From contig CADCXC010000013.1 in assembly GCA_902806595.1 (NCBI GenBank), positions 434,001 through 498,000 on the forward strand: a DNA stretch of 64,000 bases, written 5' to 3'. Made by a program: the position numbers and the translations under genes. The notes beneath the pieces are model-generated. The model searched no databases and had not been told where the DNA came from. It was given only the letters and a program-made list of their open reading frames with translations. This document shows, in pieces, positions 11,810 to 23,324 of the stretch. The first letter of the stretch is position 1, and every line of letters begins with the position of its first letter. This stretch comes from Pyrenopolyporus hunteri. Taxonomy: Eukaryota; Ascomycota; Sordariomycetes; Xylariales; Hypoxylaceae.

Positions 11810-12531
11810 GTTTACATTCCCAAATTCGGAGCCGAGCGAGCCGAACGATGCTCACGGGGAGGGGACGCAGCGAGGGTATAAAACAAAATAGAAAGACAGG
11901 AAATAAATAAAATGAAGAGGAGAGGGGCCAAAAAGACACCGACAGAGACGAGGAATGTGGGGGAACGAGGCGCGGAGAGAGAAGCGGAAAGAAGTAGAGA
12001 GCTATTCTGAAGCTGCGACACCTGTGCTTTCCCCGTTCGGTTTTCCGGATTCTTCGGTGACCGCGGTCCAAGGAAATGTTGTGGGTCGATGAGCCAAATT
12101 CAAATCCATGTCTGTCGCGTGTTATGCATAAGGTACGTGCTCCTTTATGGGCGGGTACCTCGGTACTTACATATCTTGGCCTATACCCGCCCTATAGCCT
12201 TGTGAGATACGGTGCCTAAGCACCCCGCAGTAGAGGAAGGCCAAGCTCACGTACCTGCGTATAAGGCTTTATTGCATACATGAAAATTACGAGAGGAAAT
12301 GCTACCTACTGCGTAAAGCTCTTCGAAAAGACGCCCCACTAGCAACGGGTACCTATCTTATCGTTGTAAGAGACCCACTAGAATTTTTTGGACTTTGTGA
12401 AACTTTTCTAAGCAGCAGCTCTTCTCCAGAACACGCCCACTTCAACTTCATAAGACCATAGACCAATCCGAAGACTATCTGCGTATTTTGGTCAATTCCT
12501 AGGGTTACCTCGAGGTGGAACAGGGGCCACC
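11810..12531. promoter_or_regulatory. Divergent promoter region between CWH43 and UTP6
   Basis: A 722-bp spacer separates the two start codons, so it must contain both promoters. A TATAAA-like word sits at 11877 on the plus strand. The 11840-11990 segment is strongly purine-rich on the plus strand (pyrimidine-rich on the CWH43 sense strand), as is common near fungal transcription starts. No gene was seen inside. Confidence 0.5.
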
Positions 12532-13737
12532 ATGGCAGGCGTTCCCGAGAAAGCTCGGTTTTACCTAGAGCGCGCAGTTCCTCAACTACGCGAATTCGAA
12601 GCGAAAGGCATATTCACCGCCGACGAGATCCGCTCATTAGTACGAAAGCGCACCGACTTCGAACACCTCGTACTGTCGCCGGGGAACAAGCCGACCGATT
12701 GGCTCAATTACGCCGCCTGGGAAAAATCCCTCGAGTTGCTCCGCGCAAAACGATGTCGCAGGTTGCAGGTTCGCACTTCGTCTAAACATACGGGACAGGG
12801 GAGGGTATTCGGGATATTAGAACGGGCGGTGAACAGGCACCCGGGAAGCATCGAGCTTTGGAAGGAATACCTGGCCTATGCAAGAGACATGAAGGCCACC
12901 AAGCGGTACCGGAAGGTCATAAGCAGAGCATTGAGGATGCACCCTGCAAAACCGGAGCTCTGGGTGATGGCCGGTAGGAGGTCAGCAAACAACGGAGATA
13001 TGCAGGCGGCACGGGGCTTCTTCATGCGCGGCGTGCGGTTCTGCACGAGAGACGCCACGGTCTGGTTGGAATACGCTAAGTGCGAAATGGAATGGTTGGA
13101 GCGAATGGATGCGAAGAGAGGCAAGAAAGGCGGCGCCGAAAGAGCTCTTCAGGAACAAGCCGAACAGAGCGACGACGAGATTAAATTCATCGAGGAAGAC
13201 AGCGAAACCGAAGAGGGCGATGAGAATGGCCAACTAGTTCTTCCGGACCCGGGCAATTCTGCCGAGAAAAAGATCTTCGACGAGAATACCACCAAGAAAT
13301 TGGAAGGCAACCCTGCATTGGATGGGGCTATCCCCTTGGCTATCTTCGACATCTCTAAGAAACAGCCCTTCTTCAACTCTGCGGTGGCGGAACGATTCTT
13401 CGACCTCTTCGCGACTTTCAACGCCGTCTCTGCCCAACCCCGAGTCGTCCAGCATGTATTAGACAGTATGAGCGAGCTTTACCCCAACGACCCGGCAACC
13501 TGCTTCTGTCACATCCGACAGCCACTGATTAACGTCGATATAAACACGCCCTTATACCCCAAAGTTCTACGGGAAGCATTGGCTCGTCTCAAATCGTCTC
13601 TTTCGGCAACTACCAACAAGTTCCAACTAGCTGAGAAGGTTAGGTCATGGATCGAGCCAGTGCTGGCCACCGAGGATCTCGACCCGGGCATCCGCACGGT
13701 CCTTGAGCATACGCTTCGAACTTTACCAAAACCTTAG
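12532..13737 (+). CDS. utp6: U3 snoRNA-associated protein 6 (Utp6), SSU processome
   Basis: Intronless, 401 residues, starting in a good context (CCACCATGG). The opening KARFYLERAVPQLREFEAKG and following FEHLVLSPGNKPTDWLNYAAWE are characteristic of Utp6. HAT (half-a-TPR) helices follow, for example FGILERAVNRHPGSIELWKE and ISRALRMHPAKPELWVMAG. In yeast Utp6 belongs to the UtpB subcomplex of the small-subunit processome and is needed for 18S rRNA maturation in the nucleolus. An acidic linker (residues about 210-235) separates the HAT array from the C-terminal part. The length is slightly below the yeast protein (440). It is convergent with the EVE gene, only 68 bp between stop codons. Confidence 0.93.
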   Translation: MAGVPEKARFYLERAVPQLREFEAKGIFTADEIRSLVRKRTDFEHLVLSPGNKPTDWLNYAAWEKSLELLRAKRCRRLQVRTSSKHTGQGRVFGILERAVNRHPGSIELWKEYLAYARDMKATKRYRKVISRALRMHPAKPELWVMAGRRSANNGDMQAARGFFMRGVRFCTRDATVWLEYAKCEMEWLERMDAKRGKKGGAERALQEQAEQSDDEIKFIEEDSETEEGDENGQLVLPDPGNSAEKKIFDENTTKKLEGNPALDGAIPLAIFDISKKQPFFNSAVAERFFDLFATFNAVSAQPRVVQHVLDSMSELYPNDPATCFCHIRQPLINVDINTPLYPKVLREALARLKSSLSATTNKFQLAEKVRSWIEPVLATEDLDPGIRTVLEHTLRTLPKP

Positions 13738-13805
13738 GCGACATATTAAAAACCATGATTGCGATTGTTTCAGGCCGTATGAGATCCGAGGCTACTAGCA
13801 TAGCC

Positions 13806-14874
13806 TTACTTAGTCTCACCTCCCCGTTGGTTTACTAAGTCCATCAAGTACTTAAACTCAGCGGGGCTCACGCGGCTTACGCTTAGCCGGCTCTGCTTCA
13901 GCATCTGCATGTTCTCGAGCGCCTGTCCGGGCTGGCCCATCTCACGAAGTTCCTTTAGCCCAATCTGCTGATTGAACTTGCTACGGAATTTGACGTGCAC
14001 AACACTCCATTTCGGGTTGTCCGGCTTCGACGAAGGGTCGTAGTATGGCGCCTTAGGATCATGCGCCGATACTACCACACGGTGAGAAGGATTCGCACAG
14101 TCGGGGTTTAGCGCACTTACGGTCAGGAGAATTTTCTTGCACGATCTCCATCGTGCCCACGATACCCGGGTCTTTGCAATTGGAGTGGTAGAAGAAAGCG
14201 ATGTCGCCCTTCTTCATAGCTCGAAGGTTATTCCGAGCAACATAATTACGGATACCTGGTGGCGTTGTAAGCGTCGAAGTATCGATAACAGAAGGGTAAT
14301 ATAGCTAGTTATTTTCCTGATAAACTAGCCCGTTATGAATATGAAGTCTTACCGTCCCAAGGTTCTGGTTCTGTCCGCGATGCTAAATCGTCGATAGAGA
14401 ATTTGACATCGACCCCATTTTCAAACCGTGACTCTGGCTCGGCTTTCATGAGCCAGTAAGACCTTTCTGAGGAGTCGGGAGCCTCATCTTTCTCTGACTT
14501 GGACGTTACGTTTTGCTGCGTGTCGCTTTTTGCCTTTTTCTTCGACTTGGGAGGCTCCTATGGTGATGCATTATTAGGGGCGGTGTATCCCAGGTGCAGA
14601 ATGATACTATATTGCCTAGAACGTGGGGCTCTATCAAGTGAGATCGGAGGGTATAGTTGAAATGGAATCTCACCAGAGATGTATTTAGATCGGATGGTTT
14701 CCTTAGAGCCTTCTTCCTTTCCGGCTTAGGGACTTCAGCCGAGATTTTCTCTGCCGACCCAGGCTTGCCAGCCCCAGTTGCCGGTTCTGGCGCTGAGGGT
14801 TTGCGACGCGTCGATCTTCTTAGACCGGGGACGTCCGTCGCGGTCTCGAGCTCCTTTGCCTTTCTTTTCGCCAT
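13806..14874 (-). CDS. EVE-domain protein (THYN1-like)
   Basis: Predicted exons, in transcript order: 14874..14674, 14557..14353, 14255..14121, 14071..13806 (268 residues). The start MAKRKAKEL was preferred over the longer upstream frame because it begins the basic, nuclear-type leader (RRSTRRKP, KPERKKALRKP). After it comes the EVE domain: SYWLMKAEPESRFENGVDVK, FSIDDLASRTEPEPWDG, IRNYVARNNLRAMKKGD, IAFFYHSNCKDPGIVGTMEI, then DPSSKPDNPKWSVVHVKF. EVE domains share the PUA fold and bind modified nucleotides; human THYN1 is nuclear. The exact ligand here is unknown. Introns are 49-116 nt and all phases fit. The smallest intron (14120..14072) is near the lower limit for fungi. Confidence 0.9.
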
Positions 14875-16693
14875 CTGGATGCGGTTGAAGTTCACTGTGC
14901 TCAAATGTCGTTTCGAACGAAGTAGCAGAGGTAAACTCCTGGGATTCGCGCACGACATATAATAAGTCTTGCGAAAAGTTAATGATGTTCTATCTCTCTG
15001 GTTCATCCGAAAAATGAATCGAGCTCGAAATGAAGCAATTGTATACGCACGGGCCATAATGTACTTCGATACATGGTACCTTAGGTAGGCGCATAAATAA
15101 AAAGGGGCCCTTATTGATTTCGATATTCATCATACCATCCCTCAACCACATTACCGCATTCATTGATACCTATGGGTATAGCCTCGCATGCCTTTAGTTA
15201 TGGTATCTAAACCGTCGCTAGGGAATATAATACACGGCTAGCCTACCTACGTTCCATATATCTATTAAAGCCTTAAACCATACGTTTAGCCCCTTAGGAA
15301 CTATATTACGTAAGCCGTTATCGTAAACAACTAACTGATGGTCGAAACAATTATATTATTATCTCAAGATATGTAACTAAAATGTTGGGTATATGGTTGG
15401 ATGCTAATAATGACCGAGATGTAGTCGAGGGGACATGACGTCTTCTGTGTCATTAAGGGTGTAGGTAGGTATATATATAAGTGACGTCCATCTCCCCATA
15501 GCTATTTAGTACTTAGGCACAGACCCGCGACGGTTAAAGGTAGTGCAAGTCCTCTGAGCGGCGTTCTACTTATTGCAGCATAAAATAAACACACACAAAA
15601 TCAGAGAAGCCGTACTTAGGTATATATTCTTGCCTTGCAGCCTTTACATGTAATAATTGGAACTGAGTCCTTATGCTGTTGCCTTACAATAATAGTTAGG
15701 GTTTCATAATTAATAGCCATGGGCTTTGAGTGGATCACAACTTATCGTTATGAATCTTCCTTCCTATGACGATTGCTGGGAGTTTGTCGCGGGATGAAAA
15801 GTGCACTGCAAAGCCACTCGCGGCAAGGGCCCTAACTTTCAATCCGCCCCCTTTTGCTTACCAGTTGGCTGGCAGCTTCAATTTTTACGACAGAAGTATA
15901 TTCGAACCGGAAAACTATCCAATTAGATAACGAGCCACGAATGCTGGCCCGTCTGGCACGGGAGATCAGTACCAAAGCCGAGATGGCGCAACCGCAGGTG
16001 TTGCCAGGGTTGATGTGGGGGAGGCAATAGAGAGGAAAGTAGCGTGGCCTAACAGGGAATGGCGAGATGTTGGAAAAGCAGAAAGGAATCGGTAAATCTC
16101 CCAATTTTAGAATTAGAAGAGTTATCTTTGCGGGTTATGTAAGTCTTTCCACGTTATTAGCTTCATTCGCTGCGTACTACGTAGTAGTAACGGTTAGGGT
16201 CCTCAGCCTCGTTGAATCTTAGTGCTTATAGTTCTTGCTTAGCAACTCCATAATTAAGGCTTAGATGGCCTATCACGTCCGTCACAGGATGTACTTTTGG
16301 CAATGGCCATGTTGAATATACCGCCAACGCAGACCACGGGCTCGTCTTATTGGTTTAGTCTCGTATGCAAGCCAAGCCAGCCAAGGAGCAAGGAGGCCTG
16401 ACCTGTGTAGCCCTAACAACGCATGGCCCGCAAGACGACCACTCAGCTCCTTGCCTTCGGACTTGATGTCTCGCTTGACCAAAGAGAAAAACACGAGGAA
16501 GAAGAGAAAGCCCGCAGCAACTCCACATGCTATGTGCAAATCAGACAGGCTCCCGGCTACTTGTGGTACCAAGTATTCATTCAGGACCCCAGGCCTCTCC
16601 AATTTTTCACCTTCTTCTCATACCTCTAGATTTTCTCACTTGCTTCACTCTCGCAAAGTGCCGGGTCCGTGAGAAGCTAGGAGCGCAACCGCC
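14875..16693. other. Intergenic region, no gene recognised
   Basis: Spacer between the divergent EVE and cupredoxin-like genes. It is mostly A+T-rich with CCTTAGG/GTACCT-type words; no convincing gene, RNA or repeat array was seen. Short frames near 15832-16104 and 16282-16629 have no recognisable content. Confidence 0.55.
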
Positions 16694-17840
16694 ATGAAAC
16701 TAATCTTCCTATTAACGGCCGCAACGGCCGTGTTCTCGTCCGTCCACGCCCAAACCTCTGCGACACCAACTGAGGGGGAGAGCGAACCGACCACGACGGA
16801 GGAAAGCGCAGCGGTGACACATACAGTCCGCGTCGGGTTACAACACGACTTTCAACCAGACACGATAAAGGCGAACCCAGGAGATACGATTCGTAAGTTG
16901 CAAACCCCGTTGTAAGGCGATAATGCGTTAACCAGCCCCCAGGCTTCAGCTTCTATCCAAAGAACCACTCCGTCGTTCGGGCGGACTTCAAGAAGCCATG
17001 TATCCCATGGGAGCTAACCAACGACCCCGCCGAGAGCTTCTTCAGCGGCCCTGTAGAACAAGAAGCGCTACAGACTCCCATTCCTACTTGGGATTTAAAA
17101 GTTAACCATACTGATCCGGTCTTCTTCTACTGGTAAATCCATCTGAGCTTGTTAATATAGAAGAGCTATGCTAATCGAAGAAAAGCTCCGCACCAGGATC
17201 TTGTATCGATTCAAAAATGGTTGGCGTCATCAATCCGGTAGGCTCCCTTATTTAGTGGTGAGGGCGAAAAGCATCTCTAACTCCGATGAAGAACTCAACA
17301 TTCACGCTGGACATCCAAAAGGAATTCGTCGCAAACTCGACCTTCCAGCTAAGTCCCGGCGAAGCGTTCCCCGACGAGTTGACGCCTTCTGGCACACCAA
17401 CAGGCGGCGCCCCAACGCCAACGCCTACGGACTCGTCGGATTCTGGGGGTGGATCTGGAGGGTCATCGCTTTCTAGTGGAGCTATCGCAGGAATTGCCAT
17501 TGGAGGAGTTGCCGTGATCGCCATCATTATTGCCTTGGTGTACATCTGTGGAAGGAAAGGTGGGATTGAAAAAGGCTATCGGCGAAGTGCGATGGTAAAC
17601 CCGGCGCCGCCGCAGTTGGTCGAAGCAAATTACAACGACTATGGGCCCAAGAGCCCTGCCATGGGTTCACCCTATGCCACCTCATACGTGGATCCATACA
17701 GGTCGCCAAGCCCAGCGGCTAGGAGCTCGCAGTTAGGAAGCCCGCACACTTCATATATGGGGCATCCGAGTCCCGGAATACCGCCGTATGGTGCTCCCAG
17801 CCCACCCTTCCCCGGGCATGAGCAGTATCCATTGTTGTAA
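16694..17840 (+). CDS. Cupredoxin-like, single-pass membrane-anchored surface protein
   Basis: Predicted exons 16694..16892, 16943..17132, 17186..17237 and 17292..17840 (329 residues). A signal peptide (residues 1-19, ending VHA) precedes a Thr/Glu-rich stretch and a cupredoxin-like domain (about 40-165): HTVRVGLQHDFQPDTI, FSFYPKNHSVVRADF (H75), FFYCSAPGSCIDSKMVGVIN (C130, M141). A Ser/Gly/Thr-rich stalk leads to a transmembrane helix at about 211-233 and a Pro/Ser/Tyr-rich cytoplasmic tail. This layout is the fungal extracellular serine-rich plastocyanin-like family. In the usual blue-copper pattern a His lies between the Cys and the Met; here the loop carries Ser/Cys instead, so type-1 copper binding is doubtful. 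All splice phases match. The biological role is not established. Confidence 0.88.
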
Positions 17841-20800
17841 GAACAGCCCCTATTAGTATGCTCGATGTTGACAGACTAACATCGAATAGTGAAGCACCAG
17901 ACTCTCAGAGAAACCCAGGGCCAGCAGTGGAGCTTCCTGGGAGTCTAGACCATCGACAGCTACATTAAGCCATATTACGCGCGTTTGGAAGATGATTGGT
18001 AATATTTGCAATTTATGTGATATGAACATCACAAGGATCTAGTAGGGAGCGAAACACAGCATTCAAAATTGCATTAGCACGGCGTTAGGATTTGTTTATT
18101 ACTACAGCTGTTTGAAAGATACCTGAGTATACCGGAGGTTGGGTCTGTGTACAGCCAAGGCGTCTAAGTGGGTGCATTGATAAAGACGAAGGAATATGTA
18201 AAATCTATATGTGAAATGTACTGAGATGAGCGACAGTTCGGGGAACGGTCGCCAGTGAGGCCATCTCGGTAACGTAAAAGCTCATCTAGCGAGTCTTATA
18301 TTACGCTTGCTAAAAGGGGTATTCGCCAAGCAGAGAGGAGCTATGCCTCTACAACCACATCTTTACTATGCACATATACACACATACACATATATACATT
18401 AACAACATTGTCTTAATCGAAACCAACGATCACCCCGGTACGTAGCTTGGGGCTCACCGAGGATTATATCGAATATTGCTATCCACAGTATGATGACGCT
18501 TTAGTGGTAGCGTAACACCATCCTCGATGTCTCTATGGATTGCGAGATATTAAAAAGCGTAGGTAGTTAGCAGGATGGTACGTTCCGGTAGCCTATTACT
18601 CTCAAGATAGCTTATAATATCTAAATCATTCTTGAATGCTATGACTTTCGTTAAACTACATTATGTAACACTTTAGGCTAATGAGGAGAAACGAAACTAT
18701 CTCCCATATTTCGAGTCCGCTGGTCGAGCTGGTTCAAAAAAGAAAAAAAAAAAGCGTAACGTTACTAGTTGTCACGAATTTGGCTATATAGTAAGGGAAG
18801 CAGCCCTGTCGTTTCATGGGAGATCTGAACTAACTGGCTTTTTTGTGCGGGTACCCAGATATACATAGTTGATAATCAAAGAGGCCGAATATCTCATGTC
18901 TACAACCAATACTCGCATAGTAGAAGTTAATAAATGAATAACCCACTCTATAAAGACCAGGGGGTAGATAGTAATTATATAACTCAGACGTTAAGCCATC
19001 AAGAAGGCGTTATATATATATAAATGAAAGGGTTAGATGTTAACAATTTATTAGTACTGAGTTTACGGCTCCCTGCCACGATATATCCCATGACTTAATT
19101 AGATGGAGCCGCGTTCTTCCCCGACGCAGAACCATTCTCTACGATCGTCCTGTTAATGATGTGCGTAATAATTAGCTATCACAGTGTTAAAAGAGTAGAG
19201 AGGAATGATTTTATCGCTTTATAAGCTACCCAAGATAAGAAGAGACTATACGTACAGATATAGGGTGTCTCAGTTAGGCCTCCTGGCACTGCTATCTTCT
19301 AACATCGTGCGGCCGGAAATCGCAGGGGGAATCATATATCCAGGCGGTATCTCGACAGTGAATAGTAATAAGATTTCAGGATATACTTCCCGACTCACTC
19401 TTATTATCGTCTAATTCACTTCCGAATCAGAGCAGGACCAACATCTACCGCGACCCGGACACTAAATTCACTCCATTCTAGAAGTCGCGAATGCCTCCCT
19501 ATATGTCCGCTAGATTAATTATTTAGTATCTTAAGTAGTATAAGTACTTCTAGAACTTCAAATCTTATACAAAATAAATGTGATATTCTTTTCTGTTGAT
19601 AGCATAGGCAGATTGACAACTTCGAGACCCCGATCGTTGTATTAATGGTTACCGACGGCGCAGTTGCTCGCTTCACCACCCGTATGACTAAGATCACATA
19701 GATAGGGATTTTCCAAACGTCGCATCAAGAATAAAGATTGATTTAGTCCTAATTGAGTGGATAGTTCGTCAATTAAGGCCTAATATATCAAGGTAGTATT
19801 ATTGCTCACTATCTAGCTGACGTGTGACATAGGAGAGCTATATTCATCTGATCTATGGGTTATTGATTTTAACACCCCAACACTAAGATTTCTAGTTTCT
19901 GAACCCGAAAACTCAGATAGGAATTCACAACTCCTCTAAAACTGTAGGCCGTGAGCTATTCGTTGTACTATTGCCTCGCTTCATCCTCCCGTATGAGTGA
20001 GAGGGGAAGGTGGCTTACGATATAGGCATCATTCCCATCCCATATTATGAACCGTAATAGAAGAGAGTTATTGATAGCTCACTTTAGAATCTGAATTAAG
20101 GATAAATTTACGAGATAGGCGATGTAATCCGGCCTAAGCCGGGCCGGGAAGTTCCATCCGGAATCCCCGTTAGGAATCACCCGTTCAACTTAGTGTCAAG
20201 TGAGTGCGTTTCCCTGAGCGAGATGAGAAGGGACAGATATTGATAGGTGATAGCCTATGATTGAAAGATGATTTGTTACCGTCATCCCCAAGTAGGATCC
20301 GTGATGATTGGGACATAAACTCCAAGTCAGCCTCCAGGAGAGGATAGTAACATTGGTTCTCGGAAATCTATGTCTTACACTACTATCTAACCAAGCTTAA
20401 GCCAGATACGATACTTTTGAAATGCTTGTACTCCGTCGAGTGAGCAAGGGCCAGTAGTTCAAAGTACGAATTCGGGATTCAGTAGGACTTGGTAAATTAC
20501 GAAGCCTTCACTACATAACAGGGGTTGAACGTTAAAATGCAAAGTGTCACGGGGTTAACTGTGTAGGATCCCATTAAGGCTCTTTGCTTTCGGAACCGAG
20601 TATAGAGCAGCTTCGGGACGCGCAAGTTCTCTATTGGCAAGTAAGACTTACTGACACAGCTTGAAGGTTCATCTTATGTGTAGAAATACATAAGTGGCAC
20701 TAAGTGAAAGCCCGAGATATTCCGACTTTCCGCGGATGCTGAATATAAGTGTAGAAAGCTTTCAGTCACCGCTATATGTGGTGTAACAAGCCCGCATATG

Positions 20801-22617
20801 TAGGTATATTGATTAGATATAGATGATTATTTGGAGTTTAGATAGGTACTACCCCCCGTGGAGCTATCAGTATACAGGTAATCATAGACGAGGCGAGTTT
20901 CGGTGAATTAAATGATTGACGCGCCTCTAGTTCCGAGGTATTGCAGGGAGATATTAGAACTTGAGTAACCTAGAGAATTCTGGCCACGAGTTCCCGGATT
21001 ATAAACCATAGGTTCTCTGATCAACCATGAAGTAAGGCTTTCCTCAACACGTGGTCATCTTTTTTGTAGGTAGATCTCAACTAGCTATCCGGTTTCCACT
21101 CGCAAGTGGCCACGTTAACAGTATGTCTCGCCTCGTGAAGCAGAGTACCCCAAGGCTTGACCTCAAGGGATGTTTAATGCAGGATGTCGTTATGGGCGTT
21201 ACAGTGGCTAAATAAGACAAACGGATAATGTTAAGCAACAAGAATCTCCGGAGTTGTATGTAGGGATATGTCAAGGGTCAACCTGTGACCGTTGATGGGG
21301 GGGACGGAGTGCGGCGAGCACAAAGAAGCCTTACTCCGGTGGCTTAGCACCAGCTACGCATCTACAGGCCACCCGGCGCTGCGCTTTAATTAAGGAACCA
21401 GGCGACGGTTAAGGATTGTTAGAAGATACAATGTGTTACGTATATGACTACACTTAAAATGTTTACTTATAATAGTAGTTCTTGAGATCATATTCGTCCA
21501 GATATTTATTTTAACGAGTAATACTGACTAGGGTAGTCTTTTCGAGTCTAAGCCGGGATTTCTTACCAGGAATTCAAATGACGATGAACCTAAATCGCTA
21601 AGGCAACCGACAACGTAGAGAACTGCGAATCTCCTCAGGAGGTCCCGTGAGTGAGGATCAACTATACCCACCTATAAAAGTGTAATTATTCGTCCACCTC
21701 CAAACCTGAGTAAAAGTTGTAAACCAATTGACAAATGAGTTTTAAGAAACTAGTAGGGTAGGATAAGGCTGTCTGGAAAGACACGATATATGGGCGGTGC
21801 GGGATGCCCGCGCATGCTTAGGCTTGGTATGATGTGCATCATGCAGTACGGCACCTTGGAGATAGGTTAGCGGATCAATCAACTGAAGGACGAATGCAAG
21901 CCACCTTGTGATCAATCAGAAACCGACTTATTGCATAAACAGTCCATGAAATACATATTGAGCGATCCGCTTTAAGCGGTTTGAAGTCTGGCTGTGGTAG
22001 AAGACCTCGTTGCCTGCTTCTAGTGTCGCCACTCACGCCGGGGGAACCCCCTTCCCCCCCTCCCCTATATACGTACATCATGAGATTACTACTGCACTTA
22101 CGCACTGCCCGTAGCTGGCCGTACATCTTTCCCAATATGATATAATTCCACCGCTCTCATGTTAGGGGCGATATCTCACATGATGTGTGGTTAATAATCA
22201 CGGCGGTGGGTTCACCAAACTTTAGCCAAGCGTAGTCCCCCTTTGCTTTCGGTGAGCGGCAGAATATGATTGGGGGATAGGAAATGGAGATTCCGACTAG
22301 CTACTTGCGACTAACGATGCGAGCAGCATTCAGAGATCATCATGACGACGAAGGCCTCTTATGGTAAGTTTCTAGCTATAAGGAGATGGGTGTGCCGAGA
22401 AGTGTTGGGGGCTAAGCATAGCAAAAAGAAAATATTACACTTCCTGGGGCCAACCCGGGTTCGAATGACGTTTGCTCGGGATCATACGAGAATGCTGCCT
22501 AAGCAAATTTTTCGCACCAGCGTGTAGGACTACGATGTTTGTTATCGTCTCCTGATATCACAAGCAGACTCACAGTGACATTAGGTAGTTGGTTTGGTGA
22601 CAATAGGGGCATTGATA

Positions 22618-22644
22618 ATGAAGCTAATGAAGCTAATGAAGCCC
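22618..22644. repeat. 9-bp tandem array (AATGAAGCT x3)
   Basis: Three consecutive copies of AATGAAGCT, the last with one change at its final base. Confidence 0.85.
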
Positions 22645-22780
22645 GGGGCAGTCCGACCTACATTAGGTACGCGCAGGTACCTACCAATTAGTATTAGTAA
22701 TTTGAACCGGCGCGGGGAGTCTATGGGGAGCAGACGAAAACGGTAATTTCGTAAGCTGCGAGGTTAAAAGGTGGCCGTTA

Positions 22781-22808
22781 AGCTAAGAAGCTAAGAAGCT
22801 AAAAAGCT
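22781..22808. repeat. 8-bp tandem array (AGCTAAGA x3.5)
   Basis: Two exact copies of AGCTAAGA, one copy with a single change, and a half copy. It lies about 140 bp after another array whose unit also contains AAGCTAA, so the two may share an origin. Confidence 0.85.
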
Positions 22809-23310
22809 CAAGCTGTGGCTCAGCCACTCCAGGTCGCTCAGCCTCATCGATTGAGGTCAATCATGGCCAGCTGCAAAGTTTCGAGTTCGTGGGGTTCGTG
22901 GAGACATTTCTTGGTCGGCGATAACAATTAGTCTGCCTAGTGTAGGGCTGAATCTTTGAATTTCGCAACCTTCAAGGGTTCGTAGTGGAGATTAACCCAG
23001 AAAGGAAGACAGGATCTTTTTCATTCTATTTTTCTTACCAAATTTTTTGTTGCAAAGAAGATCGGAGAACTTATTACTATGCGCTGAGGTACGGCTGGTT
23101 GCCTCTCGGATATTCCGCGGACGGCCTTCACTCTTGTGCACCGCGTTTCTTTTTGGGGTCCATGAATCCTTCCACCATCCCCTCTGGTCTTCAGGATGGG
23201 CAACATGTTACAAGTAGGTAGGTGCTCTAGACCTCTTTAGCTGGGGAGGCCATCAGTCGTGGGCCGTGGTACGGATGCCGTCAGCACTTTTGCATTTCGA
23301 GCGAAAGAAG

Positions 23311-23324
23311 CCTAGGTACCTAGG
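23311..23324. repeat. 14-bp perfect palindrome CCTAGGTACCTAGG
   Basis: Member of the TAGGTACCTA family of words scattered through the spacers, for example also near 24290-24316, 24561, 28234, 28584, 53080, 56372 and 59308. Confidence 0.9.

Noticed and set aside
21290..21390. G+C-rich island in the A+T-rich desert, considered as an RNA gene
   Set aside because: No tRNA or 5S-like structure could be folded by eye and no internal promoter boxes in the right spacing.
22455..22475. GGGTTCGAAT resembling a tRNA T-loop
   Set aside because: No matching T-stem, anticodon arm or acceptor stem around it.
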